DNA of 64,000 nucleotides. Source: Spodoptera frugiperda. Taxonomy: Eukaryota > Arthropoda > Insecta > Lepidoptera > Noctuidae. The translations under genes were made by a program, and so were the position numbers. Below, piece after piece: positions 23,507 through 36,160 of the stretch (the first letter of the stretch is position 1; the number at the start of each line of letters is the position of its first letter). The notes beneath the pieces were generated by a model. It searched no databases, was not told the origin of the DNA, and saw nothing but the letters and a program-made list of their open reading frames with translations. Location: positions 4,402,001 to 4,466,000 of the forward strand of contig NC_064240.1 in assembly GCF_023101765.2 (NCBI RefSeq). Direction: 5' to 3'.

Positions 23507-23845
23507 TGAACGGTGGCGGTGTGTCCTGTATGGGCTGAGCACCGCCAAGTCCTCAGGGATGTGGTCGGCGACGGTGACCTCTCGCGCCCGTCACTGGTTC
23601 AGGCCATGGTGCGGAGCGAGGGGGACTGGGATGCCGTCTCCACCTTTTGCGAAGCAGTCATGCTAGCTACGGAGAAGGCGGGGCGCGTGAGAGAACAAAC
23701 CTCCTCACGTCCCAGCCGTCGCGTGAGACACTTCGGGCGTCGGAGATCGCGGGACGATCTCCGGCCACCGTAAGTGCGGGTCTGCGGACGGCGAGCAAGG
23801 GTAGCTCGCCGCCCGACCAGAACCAGACCCGTGCGTGCGGATCGG
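23507..23845 (+). pseudogene. R1-clade non-LTR retrotransposon, extreme 3' end
   Basis: The frame at 23513-23773 reads VCPVWAEHRQVLRDVVG, then ALVQAM-like LVQAMVRSEGDWDAV, FCEAVMLATEKAGR and a basic RRRSRDDLRPP end. This is the C-terminal tail of R1-type ORF2, including the second half of the HxxxC zinc-knuckle region. A TGA lies just upstream in frame, and the endonuclease and reverse transcriptase are absent. About 70 bp of GC-rich 3' UTR follow. The G+C is far above that of the flanks. It joins directly to the next fragment at ~23845. Confidence 0.75.
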
Positions 23846-24520
23846 ATCATCTTGAGCTTCTGGGCGTAACTTTATCGCTTACACTAAACTTCGGCTCTTA
23901 TATAGAGTCGAAGGCGCATCTGGCTGGTAGAAAGTTGGTTATCCTCTGGTGGGTGAGACGGTACTTCACACCGAAACAACTGCTGAGCCTGTACCAAGCG
24001 CAGGTTCGGTCATGTATGGATTACTGTTCTCACCTTTGGGACGGCTCGGCTAAATGCCAGATCAAACCGCTAGAAAACATCGAAAAGCGTGCCAAGAAGC
24101 TCATCAATGATGATGCGCTTGTAGAGGCCCAGCTTCAAAGCCTTGAACACAGGCGCAAGGTTGCAAGCCTTTCCGTTTTTTACCAGATACATTTCGGAGA
24201 GTGTGTGGGGGGGGAATTGCACAACTTGATTCCCCCGAGTCCTTTTCATCATCGAACCACAAGACAATCGGCGAGGCGTCACCGTTTCATGGTAGATATC
24301 CCACCCACTCGCACGAAGCGCTTCACTCCAAGCTTCCATGTGCGAACTGTTAGAGAGTGGGATTCTTTGCCGGAGTCTGTGTTTCCTGATGGATATAACC
24401 TGAGTGTGTGAGTGAATAGGTTGCTTATGGGCAGACGTGCTCCATCGTAGGCCGCGTCATCAATTACCACCAGGCAAGATAGCGGCTAAACGTCGACCCA
24501 TCAAACGTAATAAAAAAGTG
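23846..24520 (+). pseudogene. Jockey-like reverse transcriptase C-terminal fragment
   Basis: Coding remnant LELLGVTLSLTLNFGSYIES, KLVILWWVRRYFTPKQLLSL, YQAQVRSCMDYCSHLWDGSA, HRRKVASLSVFYQIHFGEC, RTKRFTPSFHVRTVREWDSL and PESVFPDGYNL. This is the post-catalytic thumb and C-terminal region of Jockey-superfamily RTs. A TGA at 24409 interrupts the frame, which continues VNRLLMGRRAPS to a second stop at ~24450, so a few codons were lost. The 3' UTR ends near AATAAAAAA at 24511. The YADD catalytic core is missing. It is 5'-truncated at the R1 junction. Confidence 0.75.
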
Positions 24521-24589
24521 CATTTTCAAAAAACGAAAATATAACTTTGTTACAAACACTATGTATAACGAAGTTATTTTATAACTTTT

Positions 24590-24664
24590 ATATTATGCCA
24601 TCTACTTGCTGCTACGGAACCCTTCATGGGCGAGTCTGACTCGCACTAGGGCCGGTTTTTTTAA
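24590..24664 (+). mobile_element. LINE/SINE 3' tail (CTACGGAACCC type)
   Basis: CTGCTACGGAACCCTTCATG, then GGCGAGTCTGACTCGCAC and GGCCGGTTTTTTT. This is a common moth 3' terminus with a small hairpin (GCGAGTCTGACTCGC) before the T-run. It shares TACGGAACC with the repeat at 23050. Confidence 0.55.
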
Positions 24665-25224
24665 GACTGATTGATCTCAGAAGTATGTGGTTTATATTTT
24701 TTCTTCATTTTGCGATGAAAAGTCCTTTTAAAAAATTTTTGTGCGTTATTTAGTTTTACCCGTAACTTCCATTATTCATTAATATTGTGAGATAATACTT
24801 AAAGCCCAGCGAAAACTTTAGCTTAATGCAAGATAAGACATTTTAGTTTTCATGGTCTGACTTGACCGGGCCTGATAAAACATTTTACTTAGACGTGTTA
24901 GTATGCTGTACAGAATATAACACATTTTATCTAGCTCATTTATGCAGCTTTTTGTTCGTTAAAACATGTTTTACCTGGACACGGTGAGTACGGTCAACTG
25001 ACTTAAGTCAATTTTACCTAACCAAGATTATGGCCTGCATTGTATTAACTCCAAAATCTAGGACACGAAGACACTTACATTATTTTCTATTATTACATTT
25101 CATAGTAAACGTTATTCGTAATAACTATTTTGAGTTTCAATGAAAAAGCTCCAGTAATTAATTAGTTATGATTTTTTTTGCAAAATTTGAAACTTCAAAT
25201 CGCTCTACTGAACAATTCACATAA
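24665..25224. other. No gene; AAAACATTTTAC motif again
   Basis: AT-rich. Contains AAAACATTTTACTT near 24878 and AAAACATGTTTTACC near 24961, echoing 21.7-21.85 kb. No coding signal. Confidence 0.4.
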
Positions 25225-25262
25225 TGGCGGTTAATACATTTTGCCTTTCCAGCGTCGATATA
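25225..25262 (+). repeat. Inverted dispersed repeat, right copy
   Basis: TGGCGGTTAATACATTTTGC, then CTTTCCAGCGTCGATATA: 37 of 38 bases match the complement of 21369-21408. The two copies bracket the nested repeat island. Confidence 0.7.
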
Positions 25263-26141
25263 TTAAATGGAGTGCTTAGCTAATCCTGGCGAGTAATCTC
25301 TCGTAATATCTACAAAGTGTACGTAGGTATGTATTTATATAAGAAGTAACGCGTATGAGACGCCCGGTCGAATCGCATCGGCTATCGACGTAGACGCTGC
25401 GACTCACTGTACGCCTATTAACTAATATCTAATACAGAGCGAGATAACCCCTTATCTAGTGTTGTAAGTCCTTAATTTAGGAGTTCAAGACTAAGAACCA
25501 AGAGTTCTTTGAAGTACAGAAAGGGAAAGGAGGTTCTAAACTCTCTTATTGAAATTAAAATTGTTTAAAACATAAATATTGATAACATTTTCAGTAAGAA
25601 ACAGTTACATAAGGTAAGTATAATAAGTTGAATTCCAGTCTAGTGGTTGGTAGCTATTTTAGTACTATTAGTGGTATTGTAATAGTGTAGTAGTGGTTGG
25701 TGACAGACTCATTTAATTACATTTAAAAATATTTACATAAACTACTAATAATAAAATTGATTAGTAATTTAAAAAGCAAGGCATGCTTCATGATTGACCT
25801 CACAATGGCTTACTATCTATCGGTCAGACAGCGGTCATGCTGTAATGGTTAATAATTTTAATATTAGGTAAGTGCCCAATGCAAAGCGTATTACGTACAT
25901 TAATTTTCCATAAAGTTATAAGTCAATATTTTCACTAGTTTAAAAAATCCGTCAAAAGTATTTGTTACAAGATTTATAATAAGTATTGAGCTTAAATCAA
26001 AAGTTCAACGTTTTTTTATGCATAAAACATAATAAAATGCCATATTTAGTATCTAAACCTAATAACAAATAAGTTATTGAGAGTGGACTCTAATCACACT
26101 AAATTGATAGTTGTCACACCACTAGCAACACAGCAAAACTC
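25263..26141. other. No gene seen
   Basis: AT-rich sequence with no supported feature. Confidence 0.5.
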
Positions 26142-26330
26142 ATGTGGACAGATCTCAGAGCGATAGCGGGCGAGATGTCGGCTGCACTGTCGCAGCCTCT
26201 AACCCCCTCGCCGAGTGTCATTGAACGTCTTGAGCGTGGACCGGCTTATTGCAATCTTAACGAATGCAAAATACAATGTGAGACTAAGGGCACCCTAATG
26301 ACTTTAGTGTCACTCCATTCGACAGATTAA
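26142..26330 (+). CDS. Possible isolated exon (tentative)
   Basis: A 62-residue frame from an ATG, starting MWTDLRAIAGEMSAALSQPL, with TPSPSVIERLERGPAYC and a cysteine pair (C42, C47). The first ~130 bases have higher G+C and coding-like third-position bias compared with the flanks, and an AATGTGAGA near 26275 could act as a splice donor. There is no domain match, weak start context (C at -3) and no partner exon seen. It could equally be a CpG-rich regulatory stretch. Confidence 0.2.
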   Translation: MWTDLRAIAGEMSAALSQPLTPSPSVIERLERGPAYCNLNECKIQCETKGTLMTLVSLHSTD

Positions 26331-28252
26331 ACGATATATTTTATTGCCATCGCTGCTGCTAGGCGCCAAAACAAATTGTTTTATGTAAACACGGGTAAAT
26401 AAAACATCGTTTGTATAAAATATGCTTTTACAGCTGTTGTATTCGATTTTCAACCTTACTTCCATTAACAAACAACTCATTTTCACTAACCTTAAAAAGT
26501 TAGGTTAGGATTTTATTTTGAATTTTTCAATAGTAATCAACATCTACTTTACTGCTCTATATTATATTACTTAACCTATCCACATTAGTAGGTACCTTAC
26601 CAACTAAGATTTTTTTCTAAACTTTCAAAGGCTTTACCACGGGTTGTCACCAAATTCTCAAGCATCAGTTAAGAGATAAAGCTACATATACATACAGCTT
26701 TCCGTCCCATTGTGAGTCAGATGTCGCGTAAGACGCACCGTACGAGATAATTTCACCTGACCTCTACCAGTTCATTGACTGTGTCCTGCATAGACATACG
26801 CACGTCTAGCATAGAGGGGGATGCAAGTTATGAACGATTAGCGGTTTATGTTTTACAAGTTTTGTAACACAGTACAATACAACTACACAATAATTAGCAG
26901 CAGATTTCTTTGAGGAGAAAATAGTTTTTCTTTGTAATTTGAACATTGATTAAGTGAATGTAAATGCACGATAGTTAGAAACCGTGTTTACGTAATCAGA
27001 AAATGTGTTTTCGAATTTCTCAAGTTTTAACATCTCAGTAGATTAGTAGATGCTTGTATGATGAAAAAAATTAATGTTAATTTGTGTCTCTTGGAAAAAC
27101 ATACGTTACATGTTACAAAATTTTCTTTGACCTTCATGTTGTTAACAACTTACAAATTTTATTTGACCTTAGTACCGTATGAAATAAAACAAGTGACCAC
27201 TGAATAAAATAAAAATCTTCTACCAACTTGTAACTTGTACCACGCACCATCTAACCGAGAGCCTACTGCGTATAAAGTGCTTCAATGTAAAAAGGAGACA
27301 TAGAAACAAGACGGAAAATCTCCCAGCCAGTGGGCGGGGCCTCATTGTTCCAAGATCCTATGATTCTGTGATCATCAAACTTATGCGGAACACATTTATT
27401 TAATGTCTAAACCGTTATAAGTTCAACCAGTAGACTTGAACATTTGAGAACTATGTTTAAGACGGGTGTCGGTGGCATTTTGTGCTATGGTAACGTTTCA
27501 TGTAATGGTTTCCTGGTGTTGATTATTGAACTATATTGAACATCGCTGGAGGTAAATTCTTTTGACATTGTAAAGTTTAATATTGTAATGACAGTATACT
27601 ATCGAGTGATCTATTGAATTCTTTCAGTAACTAGGTACAGAATTTAATGAAAAATATTGCAACAAAATAACATCGAAATGAAACTATATACAAAGTAAAT
27701 CCATAATGAAACACTGTAAATGACAATTAAAACATTTCCCGAATATAATAATATGAAATGAAATGAAATAGTTAAAGCATATTCGGTACCGAATTAAACT
27801 GCGGTTAAACAATAATCGTGTTTAATACACATTGGTACATATTGTAGTGAACCGGTGACCGATATTTGGATGATCCCGCATGCCGAAACAATGGCGAATC
27901 CAAACGATCGATAGTTGATCGGCCTTTAACACTTTTAGGGCTTGCACAGGCTGTCGACTATCGAGTGTCTATACAACCCGTTTTGATATTGTACTGACGC
28001 TACTGATCTGAGTACGATTAAATTTAAAGTTATATATGGTCCACCATTGTCTATCGAGTACTGTATATCTAGGGTCTTTAATAGGCTTGGACTTACATTA
28101 TATATATATATTTTTTTAATAAAGTAGCTAGTTTATATGCTTTAACGAAACTCTTGAGTAGGTCTCGGTTTCATTTCAAAGGCTAAAAGTATAGTGTATT
28201 AAATACATAAACCTATATATAAACCAATAAACCCATACATAAACCAGTATAG
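26331..28252. other. No gene seen
   Basis: AT-rich. Only short low-complexity runs such as (TA)n near 28101 were noted. 27840-27990 is somewhat more GC-rich without a recognisable element. Confidence 0.45.
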
Positions 28253-28291
28253 TTGGTTTAAAGACCAAAAATTTTTTGGTCTTTAAACCAA
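28253..28291. repeat. Near-perfect 39 bp palindrome (19 bp arms)
   Basis: Left arm TTGGTTTAAAGACCAAAAA, one spacer T, and the exact complementary 19 bp right arm. It is AT-rich. It may be a relic of a fold-back element or a cruciform-prone site. Confidence 0.95.
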
Positions 28292-28884
28292 ATCACCAGT
28301 AACACTAAGGAATCTGATCTCCTTATTGGCAACAGTCTTTACAATCGCAATGTATCTAATAAGTCTGATAACAATAAATTAGTAGTCAACTTGTTACAGG
28401 TACACAACCGTTTTAACATAAACTACGTTATTATAACTATAATTATATTTACCACTTAATACCTAAATAAGCCTAATTGTATCGAAAACAAACCCGATTT
28501 CTCAGTTAGATCGGTACGGTATCGTCGAATCGTTTGACAGAAGTAAGTACCTGTTGATTAAGTTTAACTCCGACTAGAAACCGGGTCCAGTACACATAAC
28601 ATTCAGACAGAAAGCCTTTCTATATATATTTAGTGCAACAACTGAGAACCGGCCAGCATCTACCTCTAGGTGACCAAAACGTGCTACAAATACCATAGAA
28701 CTATGAAACTTTTGTTGAGTAAGCAAATGGTTTAGTTAGTGTTTGTAAGAGTTAGGTTATCTTAATAAATTTCTGAAGATTTTTATATTGTGTGAGTAAT
28801 TTCGCGTCCTGAAATTTCAGTAAACTAAAGTACCTATTTGTAAGTATTAAAATAAATAAAAGAAAATCGTATTCTTAAATACGG
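28292..28884. other. No gene seen
   Basis: AT-rich sequence without supported features. Confidence 0.5.
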
Positions 28885-29023
28885 TATACGGTTTGTTTGG
28901 ATGTTTGAAACTACTAAACGGATTTTGATGAAATTTGGCATACTGACTGGGTATAAGCTGACTTAGGTGTTAGGATACTTTATACCTACGGGAACGCAGG
29001 CGAAGCCGCTGGCAGAAGCTAGT
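28885..29023 (+). repeat. Dispersed repeat with GCTAGTA terminus
   Basis: Blocks GTTTGTTTGGATGTTTGAAA, GGATTTTGATGAAATTTGGC and GGGAACGCAGGCGAAGCCGC, ending GGCAGAAGCTAGTA. The CTAG-T end is Helitron-like, but no 3' hairpin of the usual form was identified, so the class is left open. Related copies occur at 16836, 46385 and 59570. Confidence 0.55.
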
Positions 29024-29521
29024 ATTTAATACTTTTATCACAAAAACTATACTTTTCTATGTATTTTGTATGAAATTCCAACTTAAGATGTCATTATATT
29101 TTTGCGTCAGATAGCACACTTATTCCATCCAAAATGGGGTTTATCTTAAAACCAATGCAATGAAAACATTAAGTAGGTAAATTAATGTATAACAAATTCG
29201 AATCTTAAACTAGGAAACCATCCAATTCCAGAATTAATTTTAAAGATTTTCTAAAGAACACACTTATTAAAAAATAGGCGTCTGGTCTTTTCTATGAGAC
29301 TCGAAGTTCTTCAAAGTCATTTGTGTCCGTGTCTCCGTTGTGAGTTTACGAGCGATGTCCTATCGTGCTCTCCGCAGCCAACGAAGATTCTAGATTCAAA
29401 ACCAAGGGATATTTCCTACTAAGTCTACTGGCTACTTTATATCTCAGCTAGGCTCCCTACCTATAAAATTGTGGTTTCAAATGTAACTACCGAACATACA
29501 CATTGTGTTATATGTATAACA

Positions 29522-29668
29522 TCACATACACTAGGGGCCACTGACACCCCGGGCGAAAATATTGTGGCGTAAAGAGGGAAGCAATATCAAGTGTTAGTAG
29601 TAGTTTTTCATTTTATTGGCGCCCCCAGACTTTGTCGCCCTGGGCCATCATTTAACGCCGGCACTGAT
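29522..29668 (+). repeat. Old dispersed repeat relic (ACGCCGGCACTG end)
   Basis: GGGGCCACTGACACCCCGGG, then GGCGCCCCCAGACTTTGTCG and AACGCCGGCACTGAT. The GC-rich islet with this 3' string is common in moth genomes as a LINE-related 3' end. It is heavily decayed. Confidence 0.35.
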
Positions 29669-32600
29669 CACATACGTAGTGTTTTGTAACTCATTTGGGT
29701 AAAAAAGAACTCATTTAAGTACGGTACCAGTGTAATTTTTTGACACTTGACAATATTGACATTTCAGTGCTTTGTTTTTCTTTTCATAGATGTCACTAGT
29801 TTGATTGTTTTGAAATACCTAATATAGTTATTTAAAATGAATGCAATACTAAATGTTTATTATCAAATAGAATATTTATGGATTAATACAAGAATAACTA
29901 GTGTTTTTATTGAAAAATTGGTGAACTAAAAGCTCGATAACAGAGCGCCCCTAGCGGTAGAAAACAGGTACTACATTTGTGTTACGAGTACGAGTATTGA
30001 CTACTTTTCAAAGAATGGAAAGTATCGTAAGTTATAAATTTTGTTAACACTCATATTATATAAGACTTTATTAAAATTAATATTTTCTATTACTGCATAT
30101 TAATCAAATAACATTTAAACATTGTTGGTAACAATTATTATTATGTCATATAAACTCAATTGGTATTTAGTCACTTGGAAACCGAAATATAATGTGACCT
30201 AAATCAAATAACAGTTTACCTGTTTCAGAAAACTGAAATGAAAAAATACCTAAACAATAAGGGGAAAACGTTATCAACTTGGTAAAGATTATATCGTACC
30301 TACCTAATTGCAGAACATGCTCACAAATTGTTTTATCTGAAGTATGGAGGAAAATTTTTGGAAAAATTATATTAAATTCTAAGAAAAAAACATTAGGTAA
30401 ACGTTAAAGTTATAATAAAATACCTACACGTGTCGAAAGTATTCGTTTTTGATAACAAACGACAGTTTATAAAAACAAACATTGCGTCGTTTTCAGTACA
30501 ACACCAATAGATGGCGTTAGTAGTCACTGCATTAGTTTGTTGAAAACATTTTGAATATTTAATTAGAAAAAAAACATGCTTTGGACAAATATACGAGTAT
30601 TATACGCCAACCGCACACAAAAATTGTATTTAACATTTGAATATGATAATTGAAGTCGAGAAAAATACAATACAAAAAATTCGTTGAACAAAATACAGAT
30701 AAAATAAAGACATAAATTATTTATTTAAAAAGATTTCGTTACGAAACTAAGCTGCTGCTGATCACTTCTTGTTAACGTCATTGTAATTAATGTGTTATAT
30801 TTGCAACTATTTGAATAAACTGTTATTTATAGTGGATAATAAAGTCATCGATTATTCAGTGTTTAATTTATTGCTCTCAACATTTGTTTGGTTTAGTGTA
30901 AATGTTTCACTTTATTATACCTATATTTCAGAACTATTTGTTTTATAATACCATTTTTCCTTTTATTTTGTAAATTATCCTTGTAAATTGTCACCTGTCA
31001 TTGTTCTAAGAGTAGGTATTTTTTTGTTAATTGTTATAAAATATGTGTGTCTTTTTTCTATAAAAATCTTTATATTTGACAAATTATGGTGTTGTACAAT
31101 TACATAATATTTTTATACCTATTTATAAAGATAAATTTATTTTAATACGTATCATACAAATAAAAAAATACAAAAGAAAAATACTGGTTGAATATTCATT
31201 ACCAAATTCAAATTCCTTTTTAGAATTAATTATTTGAATTTGAAAATACAGAAACAAAAAAGTTAATCGCAGAGGCCAAGGCTCAAAGTCGTCATCCTTG
31301 CGGCCATTCAGCCAGTTGCAACAAAACAGTGACAACTGACAATACAACAAATATTTAAACAGGAAAAAAAGAACGATAATTATTTGCATGCGAGTATTCG
31401 TTGACCCGACTTGTTATTTTTATTCAATGTTATCAAAGGATTCGTTTAGCGGCAAACATTGGCTCAAGTACAGTTCCCTGTCGCGATACAGGTCATTATA
31501 TCTCGCCCGATGACTTATAATATCTATTATTCTAACGTAACAGTCGTTTTTTCTCTTCATTTGTTATTATGATCGCTTCATCCGCCACTGGGGGCCGCCC
31601 AGTAGGTGTTGCTATGGCCAATATGCATAATTTTATGTTTCTATTAACCGAAAGACCCGTTTGTCAGAACCACATCAAGTTTTTCAATGTTTATCTTAAA
31701 TCAACTAAATTATTTTGTTCATTAATTTTAATACGACATGATTATGAATTTCGATTGGACATTGTTGATTTAGTGTCCGTTAATCGTGCTATTAAATTTA
31801 GTTAAACAAACAGTTAAGTCGGAACTATGATGGCGGTCTAGAGGCTCGCACCGGTTCTTTGAGGTTATGTTGTTTTCCCGCGCAAATATGTACACGTGAT
31901 GCGGACACGGCAGCCTACAGTATTATACTTGAAGGCAGGCAATGACTCAATGAGGCATTTAATCTGACATTGCTCTGAGCAGCATCTTTGACTTTTATTT
32001 GACACGAAACAGGATAAAAAACATTCGGAGCGGCTAATTTTCAGAAGTCAAAACAAAAATGAACGACACAAATAAGTGAGTAGTCTAATTAACTATCAAA
32101 TCTACCGGATCAAGTGTAATTACGGAGCATACGACGTTTTAACATTAAGCCGGTGTTGTTAACAGAATAATAATTCATAAGTTGACAGCACGTGAATAAT
32201 TCGCGACGCGAGTTGTTATCAGCAGCACTTGCGCAGTGTGATCGCTCTCTTGTTCGCGCGTGCCGACTCCAACACACGCGTACCACATAAACAAACAAAC
32301 CACCCACACTAACCAACGTTTCGACGAACGTGATTTACATTGACGGTTAAAATTTTCATCAACGATTTACGCATACAAATCACTCATTAACACAAAACTA
32401 ACATTAGTTATGTCACATTGTTAATAGGATTAAGGTTGTTGACAACTAATAAATTCATATTTGTCTAGTATTTATTGTTAATATTCATTAGATTAATACA
32501 TTGCCCGTTTCGTATGCATAACATTATACGCCAATGGCGAAGAAAAAATTAGGAAACTCGTTTTTGAAAACAATAGTCAATGTACAGCGAATAAGTTTTG

Positions 32601-34353
32601 CTGTCGTTGTTATATTTGACGTGAGCCACGACTAATTGCCCGATAAGTCGTCGATTCGCGTCTCGTTTTAATAAGGTACGCTGTCTACATGTATGTGTGG
32701 ATACCGATGGAATGCCACGGTCATGTCGCTTGGTGTGCGTGGCGTATCAATGTGTGCAAGTGACGTCTGCCGCACGCCTCATCGACCAGTTTTCCAAGAA
32801 CTCCGCCCCTCCCGCGAACGTACGTTTTCCGCGCCATAGCGGAGAAAATATACGATTATACAAGGGTCTTTTTGGCCTGGCCAGGTTACACTGTAACTAT
32901 GTGTTCGTTGTTGCCACGTGAAGGCATACTGTGGTCTGATGCTTGTTTGTGTGTAACCTCGATTCGGACACACTACGATCCGAGGCATTATGGTTATAAA
33001 CACAGAGTAATTCGAAGAATATCATTATCCAAATGAATATCCAAGTCGAGACGAACGGTCAATATTCGTGATTTGATTTGATTTTATGTATGAAGTTGTA
33101 TACATTTACTACATAGGGGTGTCAGACTACGCATTGTTTACATTTTGAGAAATAATTAAGCAACCGTTGTTTAAGATTAAGAGATTATGTGTTTGATTGA
33201 GTTGATGAAAAACAAACATAATTCTGGAACAAAAGTGCAAAAGAATTCGCATCAAAATAACAAATGAATGCTTTATGTTATACAGTTCACACCGTATACG
33301 CAGGCTTTTCCCACGGTTGGTTGAGTGTGTGCTACCCCCGCCCCGCCCCGTCACATCGCCTGCCCCCCTTATTGGCCTGTGTTTGTAGTTCAGTACGGGT
33401 TTAGCATTCAAAGCGGTATCATGCTCCCCCGACATTATACTTTCATATTTATTGCTAAAACGCCTCGTTCTACATAATACCTAGATGCAGATTCGGCTAT
33501 TGTAAAAGAATAAACGCAATGGAGCTAAACTCCGTCGCTGTATATTTTCTGTTTACATACAGAAGTTATTTCTAATGTAATAAACTTCAATGTGTAGCAA
33601 ATAACAGTTCAAAACAGATTTGAAAGTTACTGTTCGTTGCAGTGCTATATTTTTTAATACGAAAATATCTACAGAGGATATTGATACACCTGATAGTGTA
33701 CGCTAACCATATGCAAATTCGATGTTAGATACAAATTGCTTACCTTCCTACTCATTTTACAAAAAATAGCCCCTAACGATAACACCGATAGTAGAACTCA
33801 GACGAAAGAGTTGTTTTGGGCTAGATCCAAATGAAATCAAATATAAATAATATGTAGGACCGAGGAATTCTAAGACACCAAACAAATAAGCCAATTCATC
33901 AATATATAAATAAAATTAATTTGTAAGAAAGCGCGGGGGAACGACACTGTTTCGTCTCGCACGTTATTTTCGTCGCCACCTTACGCGTCGACAATTATTC
34001 GGGAATTTCAAAAGATCACCCTGGAGCACGGGTCGTTGGCATCACTGACTCATTCTTTTGTTTTACTTACTCACTAAACATTTAAATCGAGCATAGAATC
34101 AAATTTGTATTAGGTACCATCGAACTAATACAATCAATTTGCTGTTCTTCCAGCATAATCGCTTTAATTATCTCCTCAAAACAGTTAAAGTCGTTGCCCT
34201 TTCTATGTGTGATTAATATAATGCTATAAATCAGACGTTTCTATCTGCTTTAATAAACAAAAAATGGGAAATATTCCAAGACAATGTTCGAACACCCTTC
34301 GTGCTCAATTTGTTTAGTCTAATGTACGGTCGGTACCCACACATGTTAAAGAA
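29669..34353. other. No gene seen; CpG-rich patches
   Basis: 29.9-31.4 kb is extremely AT-rich. CpG-rich patches occur at 31570-31620, 31820-31930, 32150-32300, 32690-32990 and 33290-33430. The last contains GCCCCGCCCCG, like tandem GC boxes. At 32059 an ATG with A at -3 opens a very short frame followed by GTGAGT, possibly a first exon with a donor, but no matching exon was found. No domain-bearing frame exists. This stretch looks like intronic or intergenic regulatory DNA. Confidence 0.4.
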
Positions 34354-34768
34354 ATCGATTTCCTCATTTAGTTAATCAAAACCGAATTTGAATAAGCTGA
34401 TGGATCTGTGTGTATAATAAAAGGTTGGAGAATCGATTCCGTAAACAAAAGGTTAGGTCCGAATCGAGTAGCCACACGTAACATCGATCTGGCGCAACAC
34501 GTACACGCCACGAGTAATTTGGATGTTGCTAATTATAGGTGCTATTGCGGTTATAATAAGATCCTCCCAACTTCCCAGAAACGAGGCCGGCGCGCTTTAT
34601 TAATATTTATCCGATACACGCCGAATGCTTCGGTCCCAAGCTAACTGACGCAGTCAAAGAAAACATGCTCGCCAGAAATAAAGTCGTAAAGTACCGGAAC
34701 GATTTCAATCGATGTTCTTCGTGTATATCGGGTTATAAATGCGCAGAAAGTATCGATGGAGTATCGAT
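34354..34768. promoter_or_regulatory. ATCGAT (DRE/BEAF-like) site cluster
   Basis: ATCGAT occurs at 34354, 34432, 34483, 34708, 34752 and 34763, six times in 415 bp, with additional TATCG strings close by. In Drosophila, TATCGATA is the DREF element and CGATA clusters are bound by BEAF-32 at insulators and promoters. The stretch is also richer in CpG than its surroundings. A regulatory role is inference; no promoter or adjacent gene was located. Confidence 0.35.
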
Positions 34769-36160
34769 TGAGAAAAACGTATCGCCTTTATCGGCCGTTG
34801 TGGTCGCGTGTGAGATTTTTTCTGCGTCGGCGCACGTGGCGTGTGACGTAATGTCATCATAGAGGATTATAGAGGCGTTGAAATGTAGGAAGATGTATTG
34901 AAACAGCAGATGATAATAATTAATTGTGACTAACATCATTGAATCTTAGATAATAAAATATTGTTCATGGCCGATTAAGATAACAAAGTGTCCAATGATT
35001 TATAAGATTATCCTGATTCAGAAGGTTAGATGTGTCAACAGTTGAAAATGAGTCATTGTTGATGTTCCGTAGTCAAAGAATAATAATATTGCAGTTTGAA
35101 TATTCTTTACCCAATACAATCTTTTTTTTAATATAACTAAATAACTACCAACCAGTTTTTTCCAATAAAATCATGGAAACTGTATTTGGTACATTCTTTG
35201 AAATCATAGTTGAAAGAACTCATTTCTTAAAAAATAAAAATTTAAGAATAATTTATATCTGTCTACATAACTACAAGTGTTATTCATCTCTAGAAAATAT
35301 ACTTCAATATCGATGGCATAACAGACAAAATAATCTTCACATTTGGAAGGAAAAATAAAACTGCAAAATGGTAAAATTAAAAACTCAGAAGTATTTTTAA
35401 CAGAGCTGCAGTTACAGAACATTGCTTGTCTGAATCAACCCTGGACTTTTCCCTCCATTAAATACATTCCACACATTTTTAAAACAACAACCATTCTTTC
35501 TCACGTTCGATATCAAAACAAAATTGATAATCATTACACTAACTACAAAATTGATCATTGAATTTCAATAATTTCGACAAATCTTAGCCTATGGCTTCCG
35601 AAGAAGCAGATTCGAGCACGCATATCACACAAACACGCATATTCCGAATTTATTTATGAATGACAAACATGCCTTTTGGGTATGAAAATTCCTCCACCTT
35701 CATTCACCTTGCGTTTTATCCTGTTAAATCGAAAGGCATTATCGAATTCCAGGTAATTGGCGTTTGCGTTTGCAGAACTGTGATGTTGTTTTATTTGAAA
35801 ACACCGACGCAATTTGATGATGAATGACTTTTAAGAATTAGAAAAATACATTAAAGAAACATAACAAATGCCTGACACATTGTTGAGAAACAAAAGCAGC
35901 TATTATATAAATAGCAAAATTAAAATTTATTTCATTTACTCAAACATACACTCATCACGTGAGACTAAAAGTATTTTGTGTGGAAGTTTTTCAGAAGTCC
36001 TGTTGAGCATACAATATCCAATGTATCATTGGATTGAGCCTGATGCTGCCAATTTTAGTAGATTTTCATATGACAGGACCAGTGAAGCATTGACAATCTC
36101 CCAAAACAGGCAATAACTGAGGAAACAGAAATAAACAAAAAGAGGGATCGAAGGAGTAGA
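34769..36160. other. No gene seen
   Basis: Several short frames (34665-34862, 35173-35561, 35868-36116) lack domains and overlap frames on the other strand. AT-rich. Confidence 0.45.

Noticed and set aside
32059..32085. First coding exon ATGAACGACACAAATAA with GTGAGT donor
   Set aside because: A good donor and start context, but the exon would be tiny and no downstream exon or conserved peptide supports it.
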